Positions 27,701 to 36,230 are shown, counted from the stretch's first letter. The stretch: 64,000 bases of DNA from an uncultured Eubacteriales bacterium (GCA_934457115.1 CAKSHI010000003.1:62001-126000); one strand, 5' to 3'. Translations and numbers: made by a program. Notes: a model not told the origin generated them from the sequence alone.

Positions 27701-28445
27701 AGTCCATCTTGGATATGCTGCTAAAGCTTTAGGATGGAAGATAATGACTCCTGTATTTGACGGCGCTCACGAAGAAGATATATTCGAGTGTTTTGAAAAA
27801 GCAGGTTACAGCCGAGATGGTAAGACATGGCTTAAAGATGGTAGAACAGGTGAATATTTCGACAATCCTGTAACTGTAGGATATATGTATTACTTGAAGC
27901 TCCACCACTTGGTTGATGATAAGATTCATGCAAGATCGACAGGACCATACTCCTTAGTAACTCAACAGCCTTTGGGCGGTAAAGCTCAATTTGGCGGTCA
28001 GCGTTTTGGAGAAATGGAAGTTTGGGCATTGGAGGCTTATGGTGCTGCATACACACTTCAAGAAATACTTACTGTAAAATCTGATGATGTTGTCGGCCGT
28101 GTAAAGACATATGAATCCATTGTTAAGGGTCAAAATATTCCTAAGCCGGGTATTCCTGAATCATTTAAGGTATTAATTAAGGAATTACAATCATTAGCCC
28201 TTGATGTTAAGGTATTAAATAAGGACAATGAAGAAATAGACTTAATGCAGGACTTCAGTGAAGATGATGAATTAACCATCAAACCTGATGACAGCGAAAC
28301 ACTTGAGGAAGTTTCAGTTATGACATCTTTGGATGGATATACACTTGAAGATGATCCGGATAACGAAAATATGATAGATGAATCATCCTTTTTCAGTGAA
28401 AGTTTGGAAGACGAAGACTTAGGCGGAACAAGTGAGGAAATGTAA
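24702..28445 (+). CDS. rpoB: DNA-directed RNA polymerase subunit beta
   Basis: The 1247-residue beta subunit of RNA polymerase. The rifampicin-pocket segment reads SQFMDQNNPLAELTHKRRLS followed by SLGPGGL, with no change at the classical resistance positions (the His and Ser equivalents are present). Later blocks GRHGNKGVVSRILP and the C-terminal GGQRFGEMEVWALEAYGA are fully conserved. The protein ends with about 60 acidic residues that have no catalytic role. ATG 24702 has GAAAGG at good spacing; a second ATG at 24723 is possible. rplJ/rplL are not upstream; a permease, the folded element and a micro-ORF separate it from other genes. Confidence 0.98.
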   Translation: MNGVIEPMVNVKPVHLGRTQRMSFSRIDEALEMPNLIEVQKNSYKWFIEEGLKEVFKDVSGITDYTSNLVLDFVDYTLDLNKPNYSVEECKERDATYSVALRVKARLLNKESGEIKESEVFMGDFPLMTESGTFVINGAERVIVSQLVRSPGVYYKMEYDKAGKELFSSTVIPNRGAWLEYENDANDVFYVRIDKNRKMPITVLIRALGISTNKEILEYFGNDARMLATLEKDNCKDTEEALLELYRKLRPTEPPTVESAQAHVNALFFDAKRYDISKVGRYKYNKKLSLAERLRGATLSQPIINPLTGELVADAGEVISRAKAEEIDNIGVSSVYVKSPNEEDQEVKIISNGMVDITKFVNFDVEELGIYEKVRFSVLADILENSSSDEEIKENIASRIDELIPKHIIIDDIFASINYMNCLACGLGSTDDIDHLGNRRIRSVGELLQNQFRIGFARLERVIRERMTLQAQDIDILTPHTLINIRPVVAAIKEFFGSSPLSQFMDQNNPLAELTHKRRLSSLGPGGLSRDRAGFEVRDVHYSHYGRMCPIETPEGPNIGLISYLATFAKINKYGFIEAPFRKVDKETGVVTNEVVYMTADVEDDYMVAQANEPLDENGRFKNQKVIARFRGEFLEVESNKADFMDISPKMVVSVATAMIPFLENDDANRALMGANMQRQAVPLLKTEAPIVGTGMEYKAGVDSGVCIVSKEAGVVQKVTADEIVVDYDSGNREIFHVIKFMRSNQGTCINQIPIVEKGQRVEAGEVLADGPATSNGEISLGKNALIGFMTWEGYNYEDAVLINERIVRDDVYTSIHIEEYEMESRDTKLGPEEITRDIPNVNEDLLKDLDENGIIRVGAEVHAGDILVGKVTPKGETELTAEERLLRAIFGEKAREVRDTSLRVPHGEYGIVVDVKVFTRENAQNELQPGVNKVVRCYIAQKRKLSVGDKMAGRHGNKGVVSRILPSEDMPFLPDGTPLDIVLNPLGVPSRMNIGQVLEVHLGYAAKALGWKIMTPVFDGAHEEDIFECFEKAGYSRDGKTWLKDGRTGEYFDNPVTVGYMYYLKLHHLVDDKIHARSTGPYSLVTQQPLGGKAQFGGQRFGEMEVWALEAYGAAYTLQEILTVKSDDVVGRVKTYESIVKGQNIPKPGIPESFKVLIKELQSLALDVKVLNKDNEEIDLMQDFSEDDELTIKPDDSETLEEVSVMTSLDGYTLEDDPDNENMIDESSFFSESLEDEDLGGTSEEM

Positions 28446-28463
28446 TTTAGAGGGGGTTATAAA

Positions 28464-31400
28464 ATGGAATTTAATATTTTTGAATCCATTAAAATAGGTT
28501 TGGCATCTCCGCAACAAATTAGAGAATGGTCATATGGTGAAGTTAAAAAGCCTGAAACTATTAACTATAGAACTCTTAAACCGGAGAGTGACGGACTTTT
28601 CTGCGAAAGGATTTTTGGTCCACAAAAGGACTGGGAGTGCCATTGCGGAAAGTATAAAAGAATTAGATATAAGGGTAAAATATGCGACAAATGTGGTGTT
28701 GAAGTTACAAGATCAAAGGTAAGAAGAGAGCGCATGGGGCACATTGAGCTTGCAGCACCTGTATCTCATATTTGGTATTTTAAAGGTATCCCATCGAGGA
28801 TGGGATTGATTCTCGACATCTCCCCTCGAATGCTTGAAAAAGTATTGTACTTTGCTTTATATATTGTTACAGACCCGGGAAATTGCAGGGAACTTGTTAA
28901 GCAGCAATTTCTAACGGAAAAAGAATACCGTGATATGCGTGAGAAATATGAAGACGATTTCGAAGCTATGATGGGTGCGGAGGCAATTAAAAAGCTTTTA
29001 GAAGATATAGATCTTGACAAGCTTTCAAAACAAATTAAGGATGATCTTGTAAATGCTGCAGGTCAAAAACGTGTAAGGCTTTTAAAAAGGCTTGAAGTAG
29101 TTGAGGCATTTAAGGCATCAGGAAATAGGCCTGAGTGGATGATTTTAGATGCTATACCTGTAATACCACCGGATATTCGTCCTATGGTTCAACTTGACGG
29201 TGGAAGATTTGCAACTTCGGATCTAAATGATTTGTATAGAAGAGTTATTAACAGAAACAATAGACTTAAACGTCTATTGGAGTTATCTGCACCTGATATT
29301 ATCGTAAGAAACGAAAAACGTATGCTTCAAGAAGCTGTCGATGCTTTGATCGATAACGGAAGAAGAGGAAGACCTGTTACCGGCCCTAATAACAGGCCGC
29401 TTAAGTCCCTTTCTGATATGCTTAAGGGTAAACAGGGACGTTTCCGTCAAAACCTTTTAGGTAAGCGTGTTGACTATTCCGGACGTTCGGTTATCGTTGT
29501 AGGACCTGAACTAAAGATTTATCAATGTGGACTTCCTAAGGAAATGGCATTGGAACTATTTAAACCGTTCGTTATGAAACGATTGGTTGAAACGGGTGCT
29601 GTAAGCAATATAAAGGCTGCAAGAAAGGCAGTCGATAGAGCAAGTACTGAAGTATGGGATGCACTGGAAATTGTTATTAAAGGCCATCCTGTCCTTCTAA
29701 ACCGTGCTCCAACACTTCATAGGTTGGGAATACAGGCATTTGAACCTGTATTGGTAGAAGGCCGTGCACTTAAACTTCACCCATTGGTTTGTACTGCATA
29801 TAATGCGGACTTTGACGGAGACCAAATGGCAGTGCACGTACCTCTTTCCGCAGAGGCTCAAACTGAAGCAAGGTTCTTAATGCTTGCTGCAGGAAACTTG
29901 CTAAAACCGTCAGACGGTAGACCGGTTGTAGTACCAACACAGGATATGATCCTAGGTTCTTACTATTTGACCTTAAATAAAGACGGCGAAGTCGGTGAAG
30001 GAAAAATCTTTAGGGATGAAGACGAAGCGGTTATGGCTTATGACGCTAAAATTATAAGCTTACACGCTAAGATAAAAGTTAGAAGAACTTTGGAAATTGA
30101 CGGAGAAAAAGTATCTAAAATTATAGATACTACAGTTGGAAGACTTATATTTAACCGTCCAATTCCTCAAGACTTAGGTTTTGTCGATAGAAGTAAACCG
30201 GAAAATCTATTTAAACTTGAAATAGATTTCTTGGTAGGTAAAAAACAACTTGGTCAAATTATTGATAAGTGTATAAAGGTTCATGGTACCCAGATAACAT
30301 CAAAAGTACTTGATGATATTAAGGCACAAGGCTTTAAATATTCAACAAAGGGTGCTATTACAGTTGCTGTTTGTGATGCGGTTATTCCGCCTGCTAAGAA
30401 ACAAATTTTGGCTGATGCAGAGCAAAAAGTTGATAAGGTTATTAAACAATTTAGAAGAGGATTTATTTCCGATGAAGAACGTTGTAACCGTGTCCTTAAA
30501 ATTTGGGATAAGGCAACTAATGATGTAACTGCAGCACTTCAAGATAACTTGGATCAATATAACCCAATATTCATGATGGCGGATTCAGGAGCCCGTGGTT
30601 CTATGAGCCAGATACGTCAGCTTGCAGGTATGCGTGGACTTATCGCAAATACATCAGGTAAGACGATTGAAATCCCGATTCGTGCTAACTACCGTGAAGG
30701 TCTAAACATTTTGGAATACTTTATTTCATCACGTGGTGCGAGAAAAGGTCTTGCAGATACTGCGCTTCGTACTGCCGATTCAGGTTACTTAACTCGTCGT
30801 TTGGTAGACGTTTCTCAAGATGTAATTATTAGAGAGGACGACTGTATGACAGATGAGGGACTCGAAATATTTGAAATTAAAGATGGTAATGAAGTTATCG
30901 AGTCATTCCATGAAAGACTTATCGGAAGATATCTTTGCGAAGATTTCGTTGATAAGGAAACTAACGAAGTTCTAGTGTCAAAAGATAAGATGATGGACGA
31001 CCATGATGCAGATATCATTATTAATGCAGGCGTTGATCATATAAAAATACGTTCTATTTTGGGATGTAAAGCTAAATATGGTGCTTGTAAGAAATGCTAT
31101 GGTTCCAACCTTGCAAACGGTATGCCGGTTAGCGTTGGTGAAGCTGTTGGTATTATTGCAGCTCAGTCTATAGGTGAGCCCGGTACTCAGCTTACAATGA
31201 GAACGTTCCATACCGGTGGTGTTGCGAGTGCCGAAGATATTACCCAAGGTTTGCCACGTATAGAAGAATTGTTTGAAGGACGTAAACCAAAGCATGTTGC
31301 TATTATAAGTGAAATTTCGGGTAAAGTTCGTTTTGAAGAAATAAAACGAAATAAGAATGCTGTTATCTATAACGAAGAAACAGGAGAAGAAGTAGCATAT

Positions 31401-32063
31401 CTAATTCCTTTTGGATCAAGACTTAAAGTTGAAGAGGGTCAAGAGGTTCAAAAAGGTGATTTACTTACAGAGGGTTCTGTTAATCCTCATGACGTTTTGG
31501 CTATCAAGGGAACCGAAGCTCTTAAAAACTATCTTATCCAAGAAGTTCAAAGAGTTTATCGTATGCAGGGTGTTGATATCAACGATAAGCATATAGAGGT
31601 TATTGTAAGTCAAATGCTTAAAAAGGTAAAGATTAAGAAGCAAGGAGATACAGATCTTTTACTTGATTCATTAGTTGAAAAATCAGATTTTATAAGGGCT
31701 AATGAAGAGATTCAAAGGCGTATTAATGAGGGCGAATCAGACCTTGAAAAGGCTGAATGTACACCTGTTCTTTTGGGTATTACAAAGGCTTCTCTTGCGA
31801 CAGAGTCATTCCTATCTGCAGCTTCCTTCCAGGAGACTACAAGAGTACTTACAGACGCAGCAATTAAAGGAAAAGTTGATCCATTGCTTGGTCTTAAAGA
31901 AAATGTTATCATTGGTAAGCTTGTACCTGCCGGAACCGGTATGAAGAGGTATAGAGAAATACAAATTGAAAAAAATGAACCTAATGAAGAAATATGCATA
32001 GTAGATAATAATATGGCTGTATCATCTAACGACGAATCAGATGATAATGAAAATAAAGAATAA
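28464..32063 (+). CDS. rpoC: DNA-directed RNA polymerase subunit beta'
   Basis: The 1199-residue beta' subunit that completes the active site. It has the N-terminal zinc site CHCGKYKRIRYKGKICDKCG, the catalytic magnesium motif NADFDGDQMAVH (about 447-458), the bridge helix/trigger loop region (TADSGYLTRRLVDVSQD) and a second cysteine cluster CKAKYGACKKCYG. AGAGGGGG precedes ATG 28464, 18 nt after rpoB. It is followed by a terminator and a convergent MerR gene, not by rpsL/rpsG as in many Firmicutes. Confidence 0.98.
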   Translation: MEFNIFESIKIGLASPQQIREWSYGEVKKPETINYRTLKPESDGLFCERIFGPQKDWECHCGKYKRIRYKGKICDKCGVEVTRSKVRRERMGHIELAAPVSHIWYFKGIPSRMGLILDISPRMLEKVLYFALYIVTDPGNCRELVKQQFLTEKEYRDMREKYEDDFEAMMGAEAIKKLLEDIDLDKLSKQIKDDLVNAAGQKRVRLLKRLEVVEAFKASGNRPEWMILDAIPVIPPDIRPMVQLDGGRFATSDLNDLYRRVINRNNRLKRLLELSAPDIIVRNEKRMLQEAVDALIDNGRRGRPVTGPNNRPLKSLSDMLKGKQGRFRQNLLGKRVDYSGRSVIVVGPELKIYQCGLPKEMALELFKPFVMKRLVETGAVSNIKAARKAVDRASTEVWDALEIVIKGHPVLLNRAPTLHRLGIQAFEPVLVEGRALKLHPLVCTAYNADFDGDQMAVHVPLSAEAQTEARFLMLAAGNLLKPSDGRPVVVPTQDMILGSYYLTLNKDGEVGEGKIFRDEDEAVMAYDAKIISLHAKIKVRRTLEIDGEKVSKIIDTTVGRLIFNRPIPQDLGFVDRSKPENLFKLEIDFLVGKKQLGQIIDKCIKVHGTQITSKVLDDIKAQGFKYSTKGAITVAVCDAVIPPAKKQILADAEQKVDKVIKQFRRGFISDEERCNRVLKIWDKATNDVTAALQDNLDQYNPIFMMADSGARGSMSQIRQLAGMRGLIANTSGKTIEIPIRANYREGLNILEYFISSRGARKGLADTALRTADSGYLTRRLVDVSQDVIIREDDCMTDEGLEIFEIKDGNEVIESFHERLIGRYLCEDFVDKETNEVLVSKDKMMDDHDADIIINAGVDHIKIRSILGCKAKYGACKKCYGSNLANGMPVSVGEAVGIIAAQSIGEPGTQLTMRTFHTGGVASAEDITQGLPRIEELFEGRKPKHVAIISEISGKVRFEEIKRNKNAVIYNEETGEEVAYLIPFGSRLKVEEGQEVQKGDLLTEGSVNPHDVLAIKGTEALKNYLIQEVQRVYRMQGVDINDKHIEVIVSQMLKKVKIKKQGDTDLLLDSLVEKSDFIRANEEIQRRINEGESDLEKAECTPVLLGITKASLATESFLSAASFQETTRVLTDAAIKGKVDPLLGLKENVIIGKLVPAGTGMKRYREIQIEKNEPNEEICIVDNNMAVSSNDESDDNENKE

Positions 32064-32079
32064 TATTCTTATATAATTT

Positions 32080-32125
32080 AATGGCTATCGATAGTTAAGT
32101 ATTACTTATACTAAAGATAGCCATT
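32080..32125 (+). terminator. Hairpin after rpoC
   Basis: The arms AATGGCTATC (32080-32089) and GATAGCCATT (32116-32125) are complementary around a 26-nt loop, followed by TGAATTTATA. With the weak T-tract it is probably the first of two termination points after rpoC. Confidence 0.55.
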
Positions 32126-32222
32126 TGAATTTATAAAGATGGAAGTTTATCAACAATTTATATTGAAAATGTTGATAAGTAGCAAATGAAAGGTTTTATA
32201 CGATTAAACATAAAATAATAAT

Positions 32223-32256
32223 AAAAAAGAGACAGCCTTACCGCTGTCTCTTTTTT
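32223..32256. terminator. Bidirectional terminator between rpoC and the MerR gene
   Basis: The 14-nt arms AAAAAAGAGACAGC and GCTGTCTCTTTTTT are perfect, with a 6-nt loop and A/T tracts on both sides. It can stop transcripts from both convergent genes. Confidence 0.92.
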
Positions 32257-32262
32257 GTATAT

Positions 32263-33159
32263 TTACTTTTCTAAGTTTTCCATATAATAATTTATGGCAC
32301 GGGTTAGAAATTCATATGACCCTTCACCATATAACTCGTCATGGGCTTTAATGAATGACTGCATATACTCTTGCGATTCCTTAATCATTTCATCGCTTAA
32401 TTTTTGTGAATCGACATCGATGTTAGCTATCTCTTTCATACCAATTCCATTCATTTGCTTATTATAATTATCAATTTTTGCAACCAATTCTTGCACTTCA
32501 GGACAGCTTACATCTTGGTCTCTCAATTCGCCAATTTGTTTGTAAATTTCCTTCATGTCCTCTATATAGCAATCAAGACCCTCTAATCTTTCGGGACATT
32601 GTTTTAAATTTTCAAGATAGTTTTCTAAGCTTCCATACATATCCTTTATTAGCTCAGTATTTGATAATATATAGTCCATATAATTACTTACGCTGGCAAT
32701 AAAACTTTTATTTCCCGGATATAATGGGTCATTTAAAAGATAGTCCTCACCCCTTGCATTTTTTATAAGCTTAAGATTCTCATCTATAGTTTTTTCAATT
32801 TCTTTAATGATCTTAAATTCAGTAAAGTTCATAGTATTAGGCTCCTTTATTATCTTATCAACCAACGATATTAAATTGCTTATACAATCTCTTTTAAGGA
32901 TAAGTAAGTTTTTATGATTTTCTAAAAGTTTTATCCTATCGATATTTGGATTATCAAGTATTAATTTAATATCTTTAAGAGGCATACCAACTTCTTTGAA
33001 AAATAAAATTTGCTGCAAAATACCCAAAGCTTCATCGTCATAAAGCCTATATCCCGATTCTGAAATTTCAGTTGGTTTGAGTAAACCAATCTCATCGTAA
33101 TATCGTATTGCACGTCTGCTAATACCCGTTATTTTTGCTATCTCATTTACTGTTTTCAA
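32263..33159 (-). CDS. MerR family regulator with long C-terminal effector domain
   Basis: 298 residues. The N-terminal winged helix-turn-helix reads TVNEIAKITGISRRAIRYYD, then EIGLLKP and GYRLYDDEAL, then a dimerisation coil (about 75-125). The C-terminal part (about 150-298) is helical with a TipAS-like look (paired helices and a SYEFLTRAINYY ending), suggesting recognition of a small ligand such as a drug. TTG 33159 has AGGGGG 8 nt upstream. Its own promoter has the 19-bp spacer typical of MerR targets, so it most likely controls itself. The next gene downstream on this strand is separated by a terminator; targets elsewhere are unknown. Confidence 0.88.
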   Translation of the reverse strand: MKTVNEIAKITGISRRAIRYYDEIGLLKPTEISESGYRLYDDEALGILQQILFFKEVGMPLKDIKLILDNPNIDRIKLLENHKNLLILKRDCISNLISLVDKIIKEPNTMNFTEFKIIKEIEKTIDENLKLIKNARGEDYLLNDPLYPGNKSFIASVSNYMDYILSNTELIKDMYGSLENYLENLKQCPERLEGLDCYIEDMKEIYKQIGELRDQDVSCPEVQELVAKIDNYNKQMNGIGMKEIANIDVDSQKLSDEMIKESQEYMQSFIKAHDELYGEGSYEFLTRAINYYMENLEK

Positions 33160-33182
33160 AAGAATTCCCCCTCTCTATTTCA

Positions 33183-33213
33183 ATTATAGGCCTTTACGCA
33201 GCGTTAATGTCAA
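33183..33213 (-). promoter_or_regulatory. MerR-type promoter with 19-bp spacer and internal dyad
   Basis: On the minus strand a consensus TTGACA (33208-33213) and a consensus TATAAT (33183-33188) are separated by 19 bp instead of 17. The spacer holds an imperfect dyad TTAACGC-T-GCGTAAA. This is the architecture MerR-family activators act on by untwisting the DNA. It lies 24 nt before the MerR start codon. Confidence 0.85.
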
Positions 33214-33305
33214 TACCTTTTTTAGAAAAATTTATATAAAGTTAACCTTACAAGTAAACGTTAATATTTAGGTCGAAGTCATCTATAAACCTTGCTAAAA
33301 GATAA

Positions 33306-33332
33306 ATATCCCCATGCTATGCATGGGGATAT
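33306..33332 (-). terminator. Terminator of the MFS transporter gene
   Basis: The perfect 12-nt arms ATATCCCCATGC and GCATGGGGATAT have a TAT loop. On the minus strand TTATCTTTT follows. Confidence 0.82.
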
Positions 33333-33354
33333 CTGTTTATCATAATTTAATATG

Positions 33355-34803
33355 TTAATGAGAATATTCTTTATTGGCCTTTTGATTCCATAATAAGAAT
33401 ATTAATATCATAGCAACTACACCTGAAAGAATCCATACATGATATATAAATTCGTTACCAAGTTGAGCTCTATATCTTCCTAAGTAAGACATCAAAATAG
33501 CACCTAAATATCCCATAGCTCCTGTAAATCCTGTAGCAGCTGCAGCAACTCTCTTTGAAGCTGATTCAATAGCAGCAACTCCGCCTATCATAACAAGAGG
33601 ACCATATGTAGCAATACCTAATAGAGCATATAATATAATTTGAATTGTATCCGATACGTGTTCTTCAAGAGGAATAGTAGGTGGAACACCGGGTTCAATT
33701 ACGGATATTAATCTAAGACCGATAAAGCACAATGTTGCAACTAAGAAATAGATAAATATAGCAGGAGCTCTTCTTCCGCCGAATAATTTATCTGATACCC
33801 ATGGAATACTTAATGTACCTAAGCATCCGCAAGCAGGAACGATAATTGCTTTGACAGCACCTAATGAGTCATTTTCCAACATTTTAGGTAGCCAGTCAGT
33901 AGGACCTACTCTCATTATATAAACGCTTATAAATGCTAAGCTTAAAATCCAAATAGTTTTGCTTCTCAAGATTTCTTGAGTAAATACTTGCCATTGAGAT
34001 CTTGTGTCGACTTCTTCTTCGACTTCTTTTTCTACTTTTGCAGCAGCAGTATGAGCATATTCTTCAACGTTAGGCAAACCTAGTGATACAGGTTTATCTC
34101 TTAGTAAGAAGAAGGCTAATATAGCAACAGAAACAGAAATTAAGGCAGGAACATAAAATACAGCTTTCCAGTTTAGGTATGTAACTAAGTATGTAGCAAG
34201 ACCTAAAGATGCAGCTGAACCTAGTTCGTGAGAAGTTGACCAGAATGACCAAATCTTTGCTCTATTATTATTTGAATACCAGAATGTCAAAGTTTTACCA
34301 CACATTGGGAATGAAGCAGCCTGTATAAAACCGGAAAGTCCCCAAGAAATATACATAATAGCAATCATGACAGGTTCAGAAACCGAACCGTTTGAAAATA
34401 GATTACAAGCTAGAACTATACCAAGAGGAAATAATGATGAAACTGCAACTGAAAGAGGTAAGCAGACCCTTATGTTAGCTTTATCTGCAAGAATTCCGCC
34501 TAGGAATTTACCGACAGCATAGCAGAAATAATATATCATACCTAATGTAGAATATACTTCCGCTCCTAGGTTAAATATGGCCTCTATACCCATACTGTCA
34601 TTGCCGGGAGCTCCGTTAAAGCCAATTGCAAGTTGTTTTCTTCCTAAATATGAAGAAAAATACAAAAGAAAAAGTGAAACAAAGATTGCAGGCTGCAACC
34701 AGTTATATTTCTTTTTGATCTTTTCAGGATCCTTAATTGTAGGCTTTGGGTCTTGTTCAGCAAATATTTTTGCAAAAAGTGATTTTTCTTTAACTTTTTC
34801 CAT
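33355..34803 (-). CDS. MFS transporter, organophosphate:phosphate antiporter (GlpT/UhpT-like)
   Basis: About 482 residues with 12 hydrophobic segments. LYFSSYLGRKQLAIG in helix 1 (with the substrate-phosphate Arg position), GGILADKANIR in loop 2-3, and DKPVSLGLP at the start of the central loop are OPA-family marks. It probably exchanges a sugar phosphate or glycerol-3-phosphate for inorganic phosphate; the exact substrate is open. A charged stretch EKEVEEEVD lies in the central loop. ATG 34803 gives a normal family N-terminus, though it has only a weak binding site; an in-frame TTG 34854 touches the AAAGGAG and is unlikely. A short leader frame lies between. Confidence 0.86.
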   Translation of the reverse strand: MEKVKEKSLFAKIFAEQDPKPTIKDPEKIKKKYNWLQPAIFVSLFLLYFSSYLGRKQLAIGFNGAPGNDSMGIEAIFNLGAEVYSTLGMIYYFCYAVGKFLGGILADKANIRVCLPLSVAVSSLFPLGIVLACNLFSNGSVSEPVMIAIMYISWGLSGFIQAASFPMCGKTLTFWYSNNNRAKIWSFWSTSHELGSAASLGLATYLVTYLNWKAVFYVPALISVSVAILAFFLLRDKPVSLGLPNVEEYAHTAAAKVEKEVEEEVDTRSQWQVFTQEILRSKTIWILSLAFISVYIMRVGPTDWLPKMLENDSLGAVKAIIVPACGCLGTLSIPWVSDKLFGGRRAPAIFIYFLVATLCFIGLRLISVIEPGVPPTIPLEEHVSDTIQIILYALLGIATYGPLVMIGGVAAIESASKRVAAAATGFTGAMGYLGAILMSYLGRYRAQLGNEFIYHVWILSGVVAMILIFLLWNQKANKEYSH

Positions 34804-34820
34804 CTTAATCCGGATGTCTA

Positions 34821-34844
34821 TTAAGCTGAAATGCTTAAAGACAT
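34821..34844 (-). other. Possible 7-codon leader peptide before the MFS gene
   Basis: AAAGGAG (34855-34861) is followed after 10 nt by ATG (34844) and the codons for MSLSISA, then TAA and TAG. The stop lies 17 nt before the ATG of the transporter. The only strong ribosome binding site in this leader therefore serves the short frame. It may regulate the transporter by coupling; it could also be chance. Confidence 0.3.
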
Positions 34845-34982
34845 AGCTTTTCAACTCCTTTAAATATTTTAGTATAATGAATTTCTTATATAAATAATAA
34901 GATTAGGTGTAGGAATCTAATAGTCAAACATGGGATACATAGACATATATTATAAGTTTAACTAAATTTCATACCAAACAAT

Positions 34983-35011
34983 ATGATAATATACTACAAT
35001 TATTTTGTCAA
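34983..35011 (-). promoter_or_regulatory. Promoter for the MFS transporter
   Basis: Minus strand TTGACA (35006-35011), a 17-nt spacer and TATCAT (34983-34988). The leader to ATG 34803 would be about 175 nt, which is long. Confidence 0.65.
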
Positions 35012-35211
35012 TTACTATTTTTTATAAGTTTGTCGACAAAATAAGTAAATTTATCCTATTATTGTAAGTCAACTTGATTTATATTTCTTTAAAAGAAATA
35101 TAAAAAGTAAGTGCATATATATAATTTATACTTTTATAATAATTATTATATTGATTATATTAAATTCTAACAATAATTATTTTTATGAATATTTAAAGCG
35201 GTTATTATAAT

Positions 35212-36165
35212 CTATTCTTTTAACATAGCAGCACCGATTATTCCGGCATCGTTACCAAGGGTAGCTATTGAAATCTTTGTTTGTTTTTGTGCATGTTTGC
35301 TATAGCGTTCTTTTTCTATCCTCTCTTTTATTGGGTCAAGGAGTTTACTTCCCTCACGGCTGATTCCGCCGCCTATACATAAAATATCGGGTTGGAAGAT
35401 GTTTATAACATTTGTAATTCCGCACGCAAGGTAATCAAAGTAATTATCAAGTACCTTTTGAGCTGATGCGTCACCTTGTGCGGCAGCTATGAAGGCAGTC
35501 TTGCCACTAACCTTATTTAAATTTCCATCAGTCAACTGGAACATAATAGAGTTTTTATTAGTGTTTTCATTTATAGCTTGTTTTGTTTGGCGCACGAGTG
35601 CCTTTGTTGATGCGTATTGTTCAAAGCATCCGCTTCTGCCGCAGGAGCACTTTTCTCCGCCGTATTTAATTACCATATGTCCTATTTCTGCGCCGTTGTA
35701 ATTAGAACCTGTTAAAACTTTTCCGTCTATTATTATTCCGCCACCTATGCCTGTGCCAAGAGTTATTACAACTACATCCTTATAACCTTTAGCAGACCCT
35801 GCGATGTATTCGGCATAAGCTGCAGCATTTGCATCATTTTCAATATAAACTTTTTTGTTAATCTTACTTTGCATCATATCTACGATGTGCCAGTTGTGGA
35901 AGAATAAATTTGCGCAGTGTTCAACAACGCCGTTTTCTTTGTTGGCAGAGCCTGGAACACCTATACCTATCGAGCCTATATCGTCCATTGAAATTGAGGA
36001 CTCTTTAACTAATTTTAATATGTGATTGCTTATATCGTCACAAATTTCTTTTTCGCTCCTTGGAACAGCAGTCTTAAAGCTTGTTTTTGAAATTATATTA
36101 AAAGATTGATCTACTATACCAACTGCAATGTTTGTACCACCTATATCCACACCAATATTATACAT
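35212..36165 (-). CDS. ROK family sugar kinase, probable glucokinase
   Basis: 317 residues. GVDIGGTNIAVGIVD is the ATP phosphate-binding start, ENDANAAAYAEYIAG holds the catalytic Asp region, VVITLGTGIGGGII is the second phosphate loop, and EIGHMVIKYGGEKCSCGRSG with GCFEQYAS is the ROK signature with zinc ligands (His and three Cys). It phosphorylates a hexose, most often glucose in Clostridia, using ATP. GGAGGA precedes ATG 36165. It is transcribed divergently from tcdA with interleaved promoters. Confidence 0.93.
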   Translation of the reverse strand: MYNIGVDIGGTNIAVGIVDQSFNIISKTSFKTAVPRSEKEICDDISNHILKLVKESSISMDDIGSIGIGVPGSANKENGVVEHCANLFFHNWHIVDMMQSKINKKVYIENDANAAAYAEYIAGSAKGYKDVVVITLGTGIGGGIIIDGKVLTGSNYNGAEIGHMVIKYGGEKCSCGRSGCFEQYASTKALVRQTKQAINENTNKNSIMFQLTDGNLNKVSGKTAFIAAAQGDASAQKVLDNYFDYLACGITNVINIFQPDILCIGGGISREGSKLLDPIKERIEKERYSKHAQKQTKISIATLGNDAGIIGAAMLKE

Positions 36166-36193
36166 TTTAATCCTCCTATATTTGTTTTATATT

Positions 36194-36222
36194 ATAATAA
36201 ATCATGATATAATAATAGTCAA
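36194..36222 (-). promoter_or_regulatory. Promoter for the ROK kinase, overlapping the tcdA promoter
   Basis: Minus strand TTGACT (36217-36222), a 17-nt spacer and TATTAT (36194-36199). On the plus strand a TATAAT at 36208-36213 lies inside the same segment and probably serves tcdA, so the two promoters overlap. Confidence 0.65.
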
Positions 36223-36230
36223 TAAATTAT

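Larger units (their letters stand above)
34804..35211. other. AT-rich leader and intergenic region of the MFS gene
   Basis: About 400 nt without a gene beyond the leader frame. It holds a minus-strand promoter (34983-35011) and, 17 nt upstream of its -35 box, a perfect palindrome TTTGTCGACAAA (35029-35040) that could bind a regulator. The rest is AT-rich sequence with no clear terminator for the ROK kinase gene. Confidence 0.5.

Noticed and set aside
28534..28722. Second plus-strand frame inside rpoC
   Set aside because: It is an out-of-frame reading of the conserved N-terminal zinc region of RpoC with no start signals.
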